Below, one piece after another: positions 36,301-44,483 of a DNA stretch of 64,000 bases; position 1 is the stretch's first letter, and every line of letters starts with the position of its first letter. The notes under the pieces are model-generated. The model made no database searches, was not told where the DNA came from, and saw only the letters and a program-made list of their open reading frames with translations. Origin of the DNA: Flavobacterium branchiicola. GTDB lineage: Bacteria; Bacteroidota; Bacteroidia; Flavobacteriales; Flavobacteriaceae. The stretch is taken from contig NZ_JAGYWA010000004.1 of NCBI RefSeq assembly GCF_018383905.1, positions 599,201 to 663,200 of the forward strand. The letters are read 5' to 3'. Position numbers and translations under genes: made by a program.

Positions 36301-37002
36301 TTATTCCAGAATTTTATTTTTTACATCCTTGCTGTAGTTTCTGCCTATCGGAATAGTGTACGATTGTATCTGAATGCGGTTTCCTTCTATTGATTTTACC
36401 TTATTCAGGGCAATCACATAAGATTTATGAATGCGTAAAAAACGATCGGCTGGCAATTCTTCAGATAGAGAAGTTAAAGATTTATGTGTGATATAGGTTT
36501 TATCGGGAGTAACTACTTTTATGTATTCTTTCATTCCTTCGATAAATAAAATTTCTTCAATATTAATTTTCATCATCTTTTTATCTACTTTGATAAAAAT
36601 ATGAGAATCACCTTTGGCAGTTTCAACTTTTATATTGTTTTTGAGATTAAATTCTGTGGTAATTTTATTAATACATTTTATAAATCTTGGCAGTGGGATT
36701 GGTTTTACTAAATAATCTAAAACATCGAGATCATAACTTTCTGCAGCAAATTCTCTAAAAGCAGTTGTAATAATAATTTTAGTTTTGTTTTCGATTAAGC
36801 TAATCAGTTCAAAACCTGTCATCATAGGCATGTTGATATCCAAAAAGACAGCGTCTACAGGAGTGCTGTTTAAGAAATCAAGTGCTTCTAAAGAATTATT
36901 GAATGTGGCAACAACTTCAAAATCTGTAAAATTCACAAAGTAATTTTGCAGGACTTTGATAGCTAAAGGTTCGTCATCAATCAATACGCATTTAATCTTC
37001 AT
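36301..37002 (-). CDS. LytTR-family response regulator
   Basis: A 233-aa two-component regulator. The receiver (residues 1-120) has the acidic pair at 9-11 and phospho-acceptor Asp55 in VFLDINMPMM. The LytTR DNA-binding domain (about 130-232) has HIFIKVDKKMMKINIEEILFIEGMKEYIKV and LPADRFLRIHKSYVIALNKV. It overlaps the upstream kinase gene by 11 bp, so they are translated as a pair. It is the obvious candidate to bind the shared motif before the MFS and susC genes, which is inference. Confidence 0.93.
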   Translation of the reverse strand: MKIKCVLIDDEPLAIKVLQNYFVNFTDFEVVATFNNSLEALDFLNSTPVDAVFLDINMPMMTGFELISLIENKTKIIITTAFREFAAESYDLDVLDYLVKPIPLPRFIKCINKITTEFNLKNNIKVETAKGDSHIFIKVDKKMMKINIEEILFIEGMKEYIKVVTPDKTYITHKSLTSLSEELPADRFLRIHKSYVIALNKVKSIEGNRIQIQSYTIPIGRNYSKDVKNKILE

Positions 37003-38044
37003 TATGAATAGGTATTTGCAAACGGATTATATAGTAATTTAATTTAGTACTGGATTTTAAGCTAAAATTATTTTTGTAAATTAATTTCAATCTTTTTTTT
37101 GTATTGACTAATCCAATTCCACCTTTTGAATTAAGATTTTGTGAAATTACAAAATTATTTAGGATTTCAAAATCTAACAGTTTATTGTCAATAACTTTAC
37201 AATTGATTTTTATTTTTAAGTTTTGATTGTTTAATCCACCGTGTTTAAAGGCGTTTTCAACAAGTGAAATAAAAATCAGCGGGGGCACTACAATATCTTC
37301 AATGCTTGATTCTACATTAATTCTCGCTTCGACATTAGTAAAACGAAGTTTCTCTATTTCAATATAATTCTGGATGTAATCAATCTCTTTAATAAGCGGA
37401 ACAAACTTTGTTCCTTTTACATCATACAATACATATTCCATCAAGTTTGAAAGTTTGATGATTACATCAGGAACTTTGTCTGATGATTCCAGAGATAAAG
37501 CGTATAGATTATTTAAGGTGTTAAAGAAGAAATGTGGCTGGATTTGATTTTCCAGATATTTCAGTTTGATTTTAAATTGGTTTTCTCTCAATGAGCGATT
37601 TCGTTCTCTTTCTCTTAACCATGTCAAAGTAAGATAAACAGAAGATGCCATTGCCAGAACATACAATTCTCCAATACAAACAGCTACTATATGATTAATC
37701 TCAAAGGGATGGTATTCGCGATTAGCTTCCGGCCAGATATTTTCGGATATAATATAAAAGGTAAGTGCTGTTTTAATTAAATAAATAGCAAACAGACTGA
37801 GTAAAAGTGAAAATGTATAGGTTTTGTATTTCTGTTTTAATACATATTTGGGAACTAAAACAAAAAGATTGAAATAGACTAAAGGGATATGCAGAGAAAA
37901 TTCGATCAGGTTTGATTTGAATGAATAAGCATAATCGTTAAAGTAAGCTCCCCACCTTAAAAAATTTAAAGTAAAATAACTACCCCAAAACCAAACATGA
38001 TTTTGAAGTTTAATATTGAATTTTAGTTTTTGAATTTCGTTCAA
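36992..38044 (-). CDS. LytS-type sensor histidine kinase (His_kinase family)
   Basis: A 350-aa membrane kinase. About four N-terminal transmembrane helices are followed by a His_kinase domain with the phospho-acceptor segment LENQIQPHFFFNTLNNLYAL (His at about residue 170). An ATPase domain follows, with PPLIFISLVENAFKHGGLNNQ and GGIGLVNTKKRLKLIY. No large periplasmic sensor is present, so the signal may be sensed in the membrane or via another protein. It is the cognate partner of the overlapping LytTR regulator. Confidence 0.92.
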   Translation of the reverse strand: MNEIQKLKFNIKLQNHVWFWGSYFTLNFLRWGAYFNDYAYSFKSNLIEFSLHIPLVYFNLFVLVPKYVLKQKYKTYTFSLLLSLFAIYLIKTALTFYIISENIWPEANREYHPFEINHIVAVCIGELYVLAMASSVYLTLTWLRERERNRSLRENQFKIKLKYLENQIQPHFFFNTLNNLYALSLESSDKVPDVIIKLSNLMEYVLYDVKGTKFVPLIKEIDYIQNYIEIEKLRFTNVEARINVESSIEDIVVPPLIFISLVENAFKHGGLNNQNLKIKINCKVIDNKLLDFEILNNFVISQNLNSKGGIGLVNTKKRLKLIYKNNFSLKSSTKLNYYIIRLQIPIHNED

Positions 38045-38318
38045 CTTGGTTTACTGGTTTTTAGCTTTTTTTTGGGGTAATATGCTTTAAATATTGTGCA
38101 ACTTTAAACAATTAGCGGTTAAAACGCAATTCTTTTGAATAAAAAAATACAAAAAAAGTGAAATTATGGTTTATTTTTTGAAAATAACGTTTTCGTAAAA
38201 CATAATGTTGAATGATTTGTGTTGTTGGTTTATAGTTTTTTGCTGTTTGTATAAATTGTTTTATTTAGGATAATATTAACAATATATTTATCACATAACT
38301 AAAAAAAAACATAAAATA
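38045..38318. other. Divergent control region between the sensor kinase and susC1
   Basis: 274 bp serving the minus-strand kinase operon and plus-strand susC1. It contains AACGTTTTC at 38186, the 31-nt shared motif at 38208-38238 and TATATTTA at 38283. No ORF is seen. Confidence 0.6.
38186..38290 (+). promoter_or_regulatory. Candidate regulated promoter of susC1
   Basis: AACGTTTTCGTAA at 38186 is followed 22 nt after its start by the TTGAA-N6-GTGTTGTTGGTTTATA motif (38208-38238). Then come GCTGTTTGTATAAATT at 38242 and TATATTTA at 38283-38290, 29 nt before the ATG. All spacings equal those before susC2. Confidence 0.65.
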
Positions 38319-41300
38319 ATGAAACAAATTGTATTAATCTTTATGATTTTTCTCGCCTCGCACTTGAATGCACAGGTGAAAACGATCAAAGGTTTGGTAA
38401 GCGATGAAAACGGATTACCGTTGCCAGGAGTTAGTGTACTAAAACAAGGTACAAAAACGGTTACCCAATCTGATTTTGACGGAGTCTATACGATTCAGGC
38501 CTCTACAGGAGATGTGCTTGTATTTTCGTATATTGGAATTAAAACTAAAGCTGTAACTGTGGCAGGTTCAACTACCTTGAATGTTGTATTGTCACAAGAT
38601 ACTCAAAATCTAAACGAAGTAGTAGTTACTGCTTTAGGTATCAAGAGACAAAAGAAAGAACTGGGTTATGCGGTTCAGGATGTTAAAGGAGATCAGCTGA
38701 ATAAAGTAATCACAACCAATGTAGCAACGGCGTTATCAGGTAAAGTTGCCGGTGTTGATGTATCGATTCCTGCAACAGGAGTAGGAGGAAGTACAAGAGT
38801 TATTATTAGAGGTATATCAAGTATAGGTGAGAGTAACCAGCCACTTTATATTGTTGATGGTGTTCCTATTGATAATTCAGGTTTGTCTAATGATAATGCA
38901 GCAACAAGTAAATGGTTTGATGGAAGAGATAGCGGAGATGGTATTTCGAGTATTAATCCAAATGATATTGAAAGTCTTACGGTTCTTAAAGGTGCAGCAG
39001 CGGCAGCATTATATGGTTCCAGAGCGTTAAATGGTGTAATCTTAATTACAACTAAAAAAGGAAGCAAAGGAAAATTACAGGTCGAATTAACCAGCGGTGT
39101 AAGTTTTGACAGAGTAAACGCCAAATACAATGACTACCAGACAGAATACGGAACAGGATCAAACGGAATTTTACCAGATCCTAATAAAGCTCCTGCCGAA
39201 GTTTATCAATATACTACAAGTGCATGGGGACCTAAATTTTCAGATGCCGTTGGTCAGCAAGTAAAAATATTTGATGGTTCTATGAGGCCTTATGCTAAAG
39301 TAAATAACAATATTCAGGATTTCTTTAGAACAGGCTTTACGACATCAAACGGGATTTCTCTTTCTGCAGGAAGTGAGAATGCAATTGTTCGCTTTGGATT
39401 TAATAATCTTAAAAATGATGACGTAATTCCAGAATCAGGTTTAGAAAGAAACAATGCCAGTTTGAATGCGACTATTAAATCTGAGAAATTTACTTTGGAT
39501 GCAAACGTAAATTATATGGTTGAAAACACAGATAACCGACCAGGTTTAGGAGATTCGCCAAATAATGTTGGATATTCTTTAAGTGGTTTGGCGCCAAATA
39601 TTGATCAGGCATGGCTTAAAAACTCTGTTAATCCTGAAGATGGTTCAATGTACCCATGGAATAACAATGTATATTCATTGAATCCGTATTGGGTTGTAAA
39701 TGAGAATCATAATTCAAGCAGAAAAAATCGTTTTACAGGAAATGTTGCAGGAACTTATCAGCTAAAAAATTGGGTTGCTTTGACGTTTAGAACAGGTTTA
39801 GATACTTATAATTTTGGTTCTAAGGATTTTATGGCTTGGGGAAATACATGGCCAGGAAGAGACAGTGGTTATCTTGGACTTGAAGATATTAAGGTTTCTG
39901 AAATGAATACGGACTTGATTGCAACATTTTCAGGTATTAAATTGTCTGAGGATGTTACATTTTCAGGAATATTAGGAGCAAGCAGAAGAGATTTTAGAAG
40001 AGAGCAAAGTTCAAGATTCGGAACCAATATTATCGAGCCGGGAACGGAGTATATCAGTAATTTTTCTAATCAGACAGAAAATGCACCACAAGATACCAGA
40101 ACAAGAACAAATTCAGTTTATGGTTCTGCAAAATTTGATTATAAAGGTTATTTGTATGCAGAATTTACAGGAAGAAATGATTGGTTTAGTGTAATTAATA
40201 AAGATGCATTTTATCCGGCAGCTTCATTAGGTTTTATCTTCTCTGATGCATTTAATATCAAAAGCGATACTTTTTCTTATGGAAAATTCAGAGCATCATG
40301 GGCAGAAGTTTCAAATGCACCGGGAGCGTATAAAAATGCTTTAAATTATACCACATACTCTTCTTATAATGGAGGTAGTGTTGTAAACATTAAAAATACT
40401 TCGGCACCAAACCCTAATTTAACTTATCAGTCAAAAACCGGAATTGAGTTTGGATTGGAGACCGCTTTCTTCAAAAACAGATTAAAAGCAGATATTACAG
40501 TTTATCGTGAAGATACTTCAGATCAGACAATCGATTTACCATCTTCTGCAACTTCCGGATATGAGTTTATTTCTGTAAATGCGGGTAAACTTCGTAATGA
40601 AGGTATTGAGATCTTTTTATCAGGAACACCAATCAAAACAAAAGATTTTGAATGGGGAATTGATTTGAACTTTTCTAAAAATAAAAACTCGATTCTTTCA
40701 TTGCATCCGCAAATTGATACTTATACTATTTCTGAAGCTCGTTGGGCTGGTGCGGCGATTGTTGCGCAAGTTGGAGGACAATACGGAACTATTATAGGTA
40801 AAGATTTTCAAAAATCGCCTTCTGGAGAAATGATTGTTGGAGCAAATGGACTTCCTGTTTACACAGATACAAAAGTGGCTTTAGGAAAAGGTCTTCCGGA
40901 TTGGGCAGCAGGTTTAACAAACCGTTTCTCTTATAAAGGCATCACGCTTCAATTTTTAATTGACATGAAATTTGGAATGGATGTTTTTTCTATGACAAAC
41001 TCTTTAGCTGCACAAAAAGGACTTCTTGATGTTACTACAGAAGGAAGAGATGCCTACAATGAAGCAAGAGCACAGGCTGTTGCAAATGATCCTAATTTCA
41101 GTCAGGCAACCTGGATTCCTACAGCGGGTTACGTGGCAAACGGAGTAGTAAATACAGGAACAGAAGCTAATCCTGTGTATGTAAAAAATACAACTCCTGT
41201 AAATCCGCAAGATTATTGGAATTCTGTATTTAACAATACACCGGCACCATTTATTTATGATGCATCTTATGTGAAATTGAGAGAAGTAAGTTTAGGATAC

Positions 41301-41504
41301 CAAATACCAAAAAGTGTTTTTGAGGGAGCAAAAATCAACTCCATATATATGTCGGTATTTGCCAGAAACTTATTCACTATCAATAAAGATTTACCAAACA
41401 TTGATCCGGAGTCTATGTATACCTCAGGAAATGGACAAGGTTTTGAATATGGTTCGTTGCCATTTAGAAGATCATATGGTTTTAATCTTAAAATTACATT
41501 CTAA
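38319..41504 (+). CDS. SusC/RagA-family TonB-linked outer membrane protein 1
   Basis: A 1061-aa outer-membrane importer. A signal peptide (MKQIVLIFMIFLASHLNAQ) precedes a carboxypeptidase-regulatory-like domain (about 22-105, KGLVSDENGLPLPGVSVLKQG) and a TonB-box region NEVVVTALGIKRQKKELGYAVQ. A plug follows with RVIIRGISSIGESNQPLYIVDGVP and a terminal 22-strand-type barrel ends in Phe. It pairs with the SusD lipoprotein 12 nt downstream to take up chitin oligosaccharides, judging from the locus. It is paralogous to the susC at 44484. Confidence 0.95.
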   Translation: MKQIVLIFMIFLASHLNAQVKTIKGLVSDENGLPLPGVSVLKQGTKTVTQSDFDGVYTIQASTGDVLVFSYIGIKTKAVTVAGSTTLNVVLSQDTQNLNEVVVTALGIKRQKKELGYAVQDVKGDQLNKVITTNVATALSGKVAGVDVSIPATGVGGSTRVIIRGISSIGESNQPLYIVDGVPIDNSGLSNDNAATSKWFDGRDSGDGISSINPNDIESLTVLKGAAAAALYGSRALNGVILITTKKGSKGKLQVELTSGVSFDRVNAKYNDYQTEYGTGSNGILPDPNKAPAEVYQYTTSAWGPKFSDAVGQQVKIFDGSMRPYAKVNNNIQDFFRTGFTTSNGISLSAGSENAIVRFGFNNLKNDDVIPESGLERNNASLNATIKSEKFTLDANVNYMVENTDNRPGLGDSPNNVGYSLSGLAPNIDQAWLKNSVNPEDGSMYPWNNNVYSLNPYWVVNENHNSSRKNRFTGNVAGTYQLKNWVALTFRTGLDTYNFGSKDFMAWGNTWPGRDSGYLGLEDIKVSEMNTDLIATFSGIKLSEDVTFSGILGASRRDFRREQSSRFGTNIIEPGTEYISNFSNQTENAPQDTRTRTNSVYGSAKFDYKGYLYAEFTGRNDWFSVINKDAFYPAASLGFIFSDAFNIKSDTFSYGKFRASWAEVSNAPGAYKNALNYTTYSSYNGGSVVNIKNTSAPNPNLTYQSKTGIEFGLETAFFKNRLKADITVYREDTSDQTIDLPSSATSGYEFISVNAGKLRNEGIEIFLSGTPIKTKDFEWGIDLNFSKNKNSILSLHPQIDTYTISEARWAGAAIVAQVGGQYGTIIGKDFQKSPSGEMIVGANGLPVYTDTKVALGKGLPDWAAGLTNRFSYKGITLQFLIDMKFGMDVFSMTNSLAAQKGLLDVTTEGRDAYNEARAQAVANDPNFSQATWIPTAGYVANGVVNTGTEANPVYVKNTTPVNPQDYWNSVFNNTPAPFIYDASYVKLREVSLGYQIPKSVFEGAKINSIYMSVFARNLFTINKDLPNIDPESMYTSGNGQGFEYGSLPFRRSYGFNLKITF

Positions 41505-41515
41505 AAAAAGAAATT

Positions 41516-43033
41516 ATGAAATTTAAAGAAATTATAATAGCCTCATTAGTAGTTCTTACGTTATCAGGCTGTACAGAAAACTTTGATGCACTGGAGAAAG
41601 ATCCGGTTGCGTTATCTGCGAATCCTGCAGGACAACTAACCTTTACCCAATTGTGTTTGTCTGGTGATGGATATTATCAATGGAGAGCTAATTTGATTTA
41701 TTCCGGAGGATTTGTGCAACATTATGCCGGAGCATGGAACGTGACAGAATTTGGAAGTAAATTCAAAAAAAATGATGATTATGCTACCGCTTTATGGAGA
41801 AATGGATATGCTAATGAACTAAAAAGCGCAGTTGATATTATTGAAAATACATCTAAAGATCCGGCTCTTGTAAACATGAATGCCGTAGCAAAAATCATGA
41901 AGGTGATGATTGCACAGCGTATTACAGATTTGTATGGAGATGTTCCTTATTCCGAAGCTGGTTTAGGTTTCTCAAAAGGAATTGTAACCCCTAAATATGA
42001 CAAGCAGCAAGATATTTACAATGCCTTCTTTAAAGAGTTGGAAGAAGCGTTTGTTCAACTAAATGATGGTGGCGGTACGGTAAAAGGAGATCAGTTTTAT
42101 AATGGGGATATTTCAAAATGGAAAAAACTGGCCAATACTTTGCGCTTGCGTCTTGCTATGAGAATTTCAGAAGTAAGTCCGGCAGAAGCTGAAAAGCAAG
42201 CAAAAGCTGCCTTTCAAAATGGTGTTTTTGAAAGTAATGCTGATAACTGTTTGATGAAATGTCTGGATTATCCTTTTAATGATACTCCGGGAGCACTTGA
42301 TTTTAGAGGAAACGGATTATCCTATGCTTTTATCGGAAACGAAAATGGAGATCACTTCAGTTCGCTGATGATCGATTTTTTAAGAAACAATGGCGATCCT
42401 AGATTAACAATGCTTGCAACTCCTAAAACAGGAGGAGCAAATGGAGGAGCTCCTGCTCCTGGAGAGGAATTATATGTTGGAAATACTCCCGGAGTTTTTC
42501 AATGGGAAATGCAAGGTGGATCTACTGCAATTTCAGGAATTCAGCCATATTTAAAATTAAAAACAACTCCTTTTTTACATGTTAGTTATTCAGAATCACA
42601 ATTATTGTTGGCTGAAGCTGCCTATAGAGGATGGGTTACAGGTTCTGCAGCCGATTATTATAAAAAAGGAGTTGAAGCGGGGATCAGACAACTTGTAATT
42701 TATGGGGCAGCTTTGCCAACTCAAGGAGCAATAGATACTTATTTAAACAGCAAACCTTTAGTTGCCGGACAAGAAAAAGAACAAATTGCAACGCAGCTTT
42801 GGGTTACTTATTTGTTAAACAGTATCGAAGCATATTCAAACTGGAGAAGAACAGGATTCCCTAAATTATTACCAATAACAAATCCTGATTCAGAAACAGG
42901 CGGAGTTGTTCCAACACGTTTATACTATCCAAATGATGAAGCGCAGAAAAATGGAGCGAATTTCCAGGAAGCTTTAGATAGAATGGGAGGTAAGAATGAA
43001 TGGACAAATAAAGTTTGGTGGGATGTAAACTAA
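41516..43033 (+). CDS. SusD/RagB-family surface lipoprotein 1
   Basis: A 505-aa lipoprotein with lipobox LSGC (Cys19) and the SusD-like helical and TPR core. The C-terminal segment WRRTGFPKLLPITNPDSETGG and the ending WTNKVWWDVN are typical of the family. SusD proteins bind glycans at the surface and act as the lid of the SusC barrel. The start is 12 nt after susC1. It is co-transcribed with susC1, and the GH18 gene follows 67 bp later. Confidence 0.93.
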   Translation: MKFKEIIIASLVVLTLSGCTENFDALEKDPVALSANPAGQLTFTQLCLSGDGYYQWRANLIYSGGFVQHYAGAWNVTEFGSKFKKNDDYATALWRNGYANELKSAVDIIENTSKDPALVNMNAVAKIMKVMIAQRITDLYGDVPYSEAGLGFSKGIVTPKYDKQQDIYNAFFKELEEAFVQLNDGGGTVKGDQFYNGDISKWKKLANTLRLRLAMRISEVSPAEAEKQAKAAFQNGVFESNADNCLMKCLDYPFNDTPGALDFRGNGLSYAFIGNENGDHFSSLMIDFLRNNGDPRLTMLATPKTGGANGGAPAPGEELYVGNTPGVFQWEMQGGSTAISGIQPYLKLKTTPFLHVSYSESQLLLAEAAYRGWVTGSAADYYKKGVEAGIRQLVIYGAALPTQGAIDTYLNSKPLVAGQEKEQIATQLWVTYLLNSIEAYSNWRRTGFPKLLPITNPDSETGGVVPTRLYYPNDEAQKNGANFQEALDRMGGKNEWTNKVWWDVN

Positions 43034-43099
43034 CGTAAAATCTCAAAATAAAGCTATGCCTAATACGGTATTATTTCAATCTAATTAAAATTAAAAATT

Positions 43100-44125
43100 A
43101 TGATCAGTAATAAGGCCTTATTAGGCATTCTTTTCTTTATAAATTCGCTATTATCAGTTTACAGTAGTCCTGCTAAAAAAGGAAATGATGTTACAGATTT
43201 AAAGCCAAAAACGGCTAGAATAGTGGGGTATTTATCGGTGGATAATTTTAGTAAAATGACTTCAATTCAGTTTTGCAAATTAACACATCTCAATATTGCT
43301 TTTGCAAATCCTGATAAAAATGGAAATATCATTTTTACGGGAGATATTGATGCTCTTGTTAAATATGCTAGATCGGCCAATCCTAATATTATAATAAGTA
43401 TTTCTTTGGCAGGAGGCGTAATTTCAGAAGAACAGGCCTCAAATTGGTCTTGGCTTATAGATCAACCAGAAAACAGACCAGTTTTAATTCAGAATATTAT
43501 AAATTTTGTTGCGCTTCATCATTTAGATGGTGTTGATATAGATCTTGAATGGAATGCCGTAACAATTGGTTATAGTGATTTTGTAATTGAATTAAAAAAA
43601 AGTCTTTCAGAACATAAAAAAATTATGACGGCGGCATTGCCTAATACTACCAGATTTGAAAACATCAGTACAACAGCTTTGGATGCATTTGATTTTTTAA
43701 ATATTATGGCTTATGACAGCACTGGGCCCTGGACACCAAACAACCCTGGCCAGCATAGCTCTTTTGATTTTGCCGTTAATGGAATTGATTTTTGGCACAA
43801 AATGCAAAACGTTCCCAGTGAAAAACTGACGCTTGGTGTACCATTTTATGGTTATAATTTCACATTTCCTGATGTTACAAGTTCAACTTACGGACAAATT
43901 GTAGAAATAGGAAAACAATTTGCTGATCTTGATGAATTAGGAAAGATATATTATAACGGAAGACCAACAATTTCTAAAAAGGTAGAATATGCAGTACAAA
44001 ATACCGGAGGAATTATGATTTGGGAACTCGCTCAGGATTCTTTTGATGAATATTCTCTTTTAGAAGTTATTCATAAAAAATTTAATTCGATGAAAATTAA
44101 AACTACAGGCCTCTGCAATAATTAA
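43100..44125 (+). CDS. GH18 family chitinase-like enzyme (ChiB-type)
   Basis: A 341-aa secreted protein (signal about residues 1-22) with a single GH18 barrel. The catalytic motif DGVDIDLE is intact, with acid/base Glu150 and Asp at 143, 146 and 148. It begins ARIVGYLSVDNFSKM and has MAYDSTGPW, the substrate-binding Tyr motif of the family. It is shorter and lacks the accessory domains of ChiA, so it likely acts on small chitin oligomers at the cell surface. It follows susD1 closely, with no terminator seen between, so it belongs to the same unit. Confidence 0.9.
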   Translation: MISNKALLGILFFINSLLSVYSSPAKKGNDVTDLKPKTARIVGYLSVDNFSKMTSIQFCKLTHLNIAFANPDKNGNIIFTGDIDALVKYARSANPNIIISISLAGGVISEEQASNWSWLIDQPENRPVLIQNIINFVALHHLDGVDIDLEWNAVTIGYSDFVIELKKSLSEHKKIMTAALPNTTRFENISTTALDAFDFLNIMAYDSTGPWTPNNPGQHSSFDFAVNGIDFWHKMQNVPSEKLTLGVPFYGYNFTFPDVTSSTYGQIVEIGKQFADLDELGKIYYNGRPTISKKVEYAVQNTGGIMIWELAQDSFDEYSLLEVIHKKFNSMKIKTTGLCNN

Positions 44126-44154
44126 TATTTAAACCAACGACATTTATTTTTAAA
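44124..44154 (-). promoter_or_regulatory. Orphan inverted copy of the chitin-locus motif
   Basis: On the minus strand, TTTAA, six bases and ATGTCGTTGGTTTAAAT. The 18 nt at 44127-44144 are identical to 36225-36242 before the MFS gene. No TAnnTTTA lies 44 nt further on the minus strand and no minus-strand gene starts there. Confidence 0.5.
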
Positions 44155-44483
44155 TAATCTGCAAAAGTTAAAAGGAGTATAGAACTAATGTTTTGTTAAA
44201 ATAATCATTTAAAAGCGTTTATTGATGCTTTTTATTTTGCTAAAAGGTTGTTTTGTAAGTAGTTGTGAAATTTTATTATATTCACTAAATAAGTGGATTT
44301 GTTGAATATAATATTGAATAATGCTTAAAAAATAAAAATATATCGATTTGAAAACGTTTTCGTAACGCGCATTATTGAATGTTTTATGTCGTTTGTTTAA
44401 AGTTTGAAGCTGTTTGTATAAATTATTTTTTTTAACAATCCCTTAAGAATAAATTTACACCATAACTAACAAAATAAATAAAC
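44126..44483. other. Intergenic control region before susC2
   Basis: 358 bp without a gene. It holds the orphan inverted motif at 44124-44154, the perfect palindrome GAAAACGTTTTC at 44350-44361, the forward shared motif and the susC2 -7 box. Confidence 0.6.
44350..44457 (+). promoter_or_regulatory. Candidate regulated promoter of susC2
   Basis: GAAAACGTTTTC (44350-44361), the TTGAA-N6-ATGTCGTTTGTTTAAA motif at 44375-44405, GCTGTTTGTATAAATT at 44409 and TAAATTTA at 44450-44457, 27 nt before the ATG. Spacings match susC1 exactly (22, 34 and 44 nt). Confidence 0.65.
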
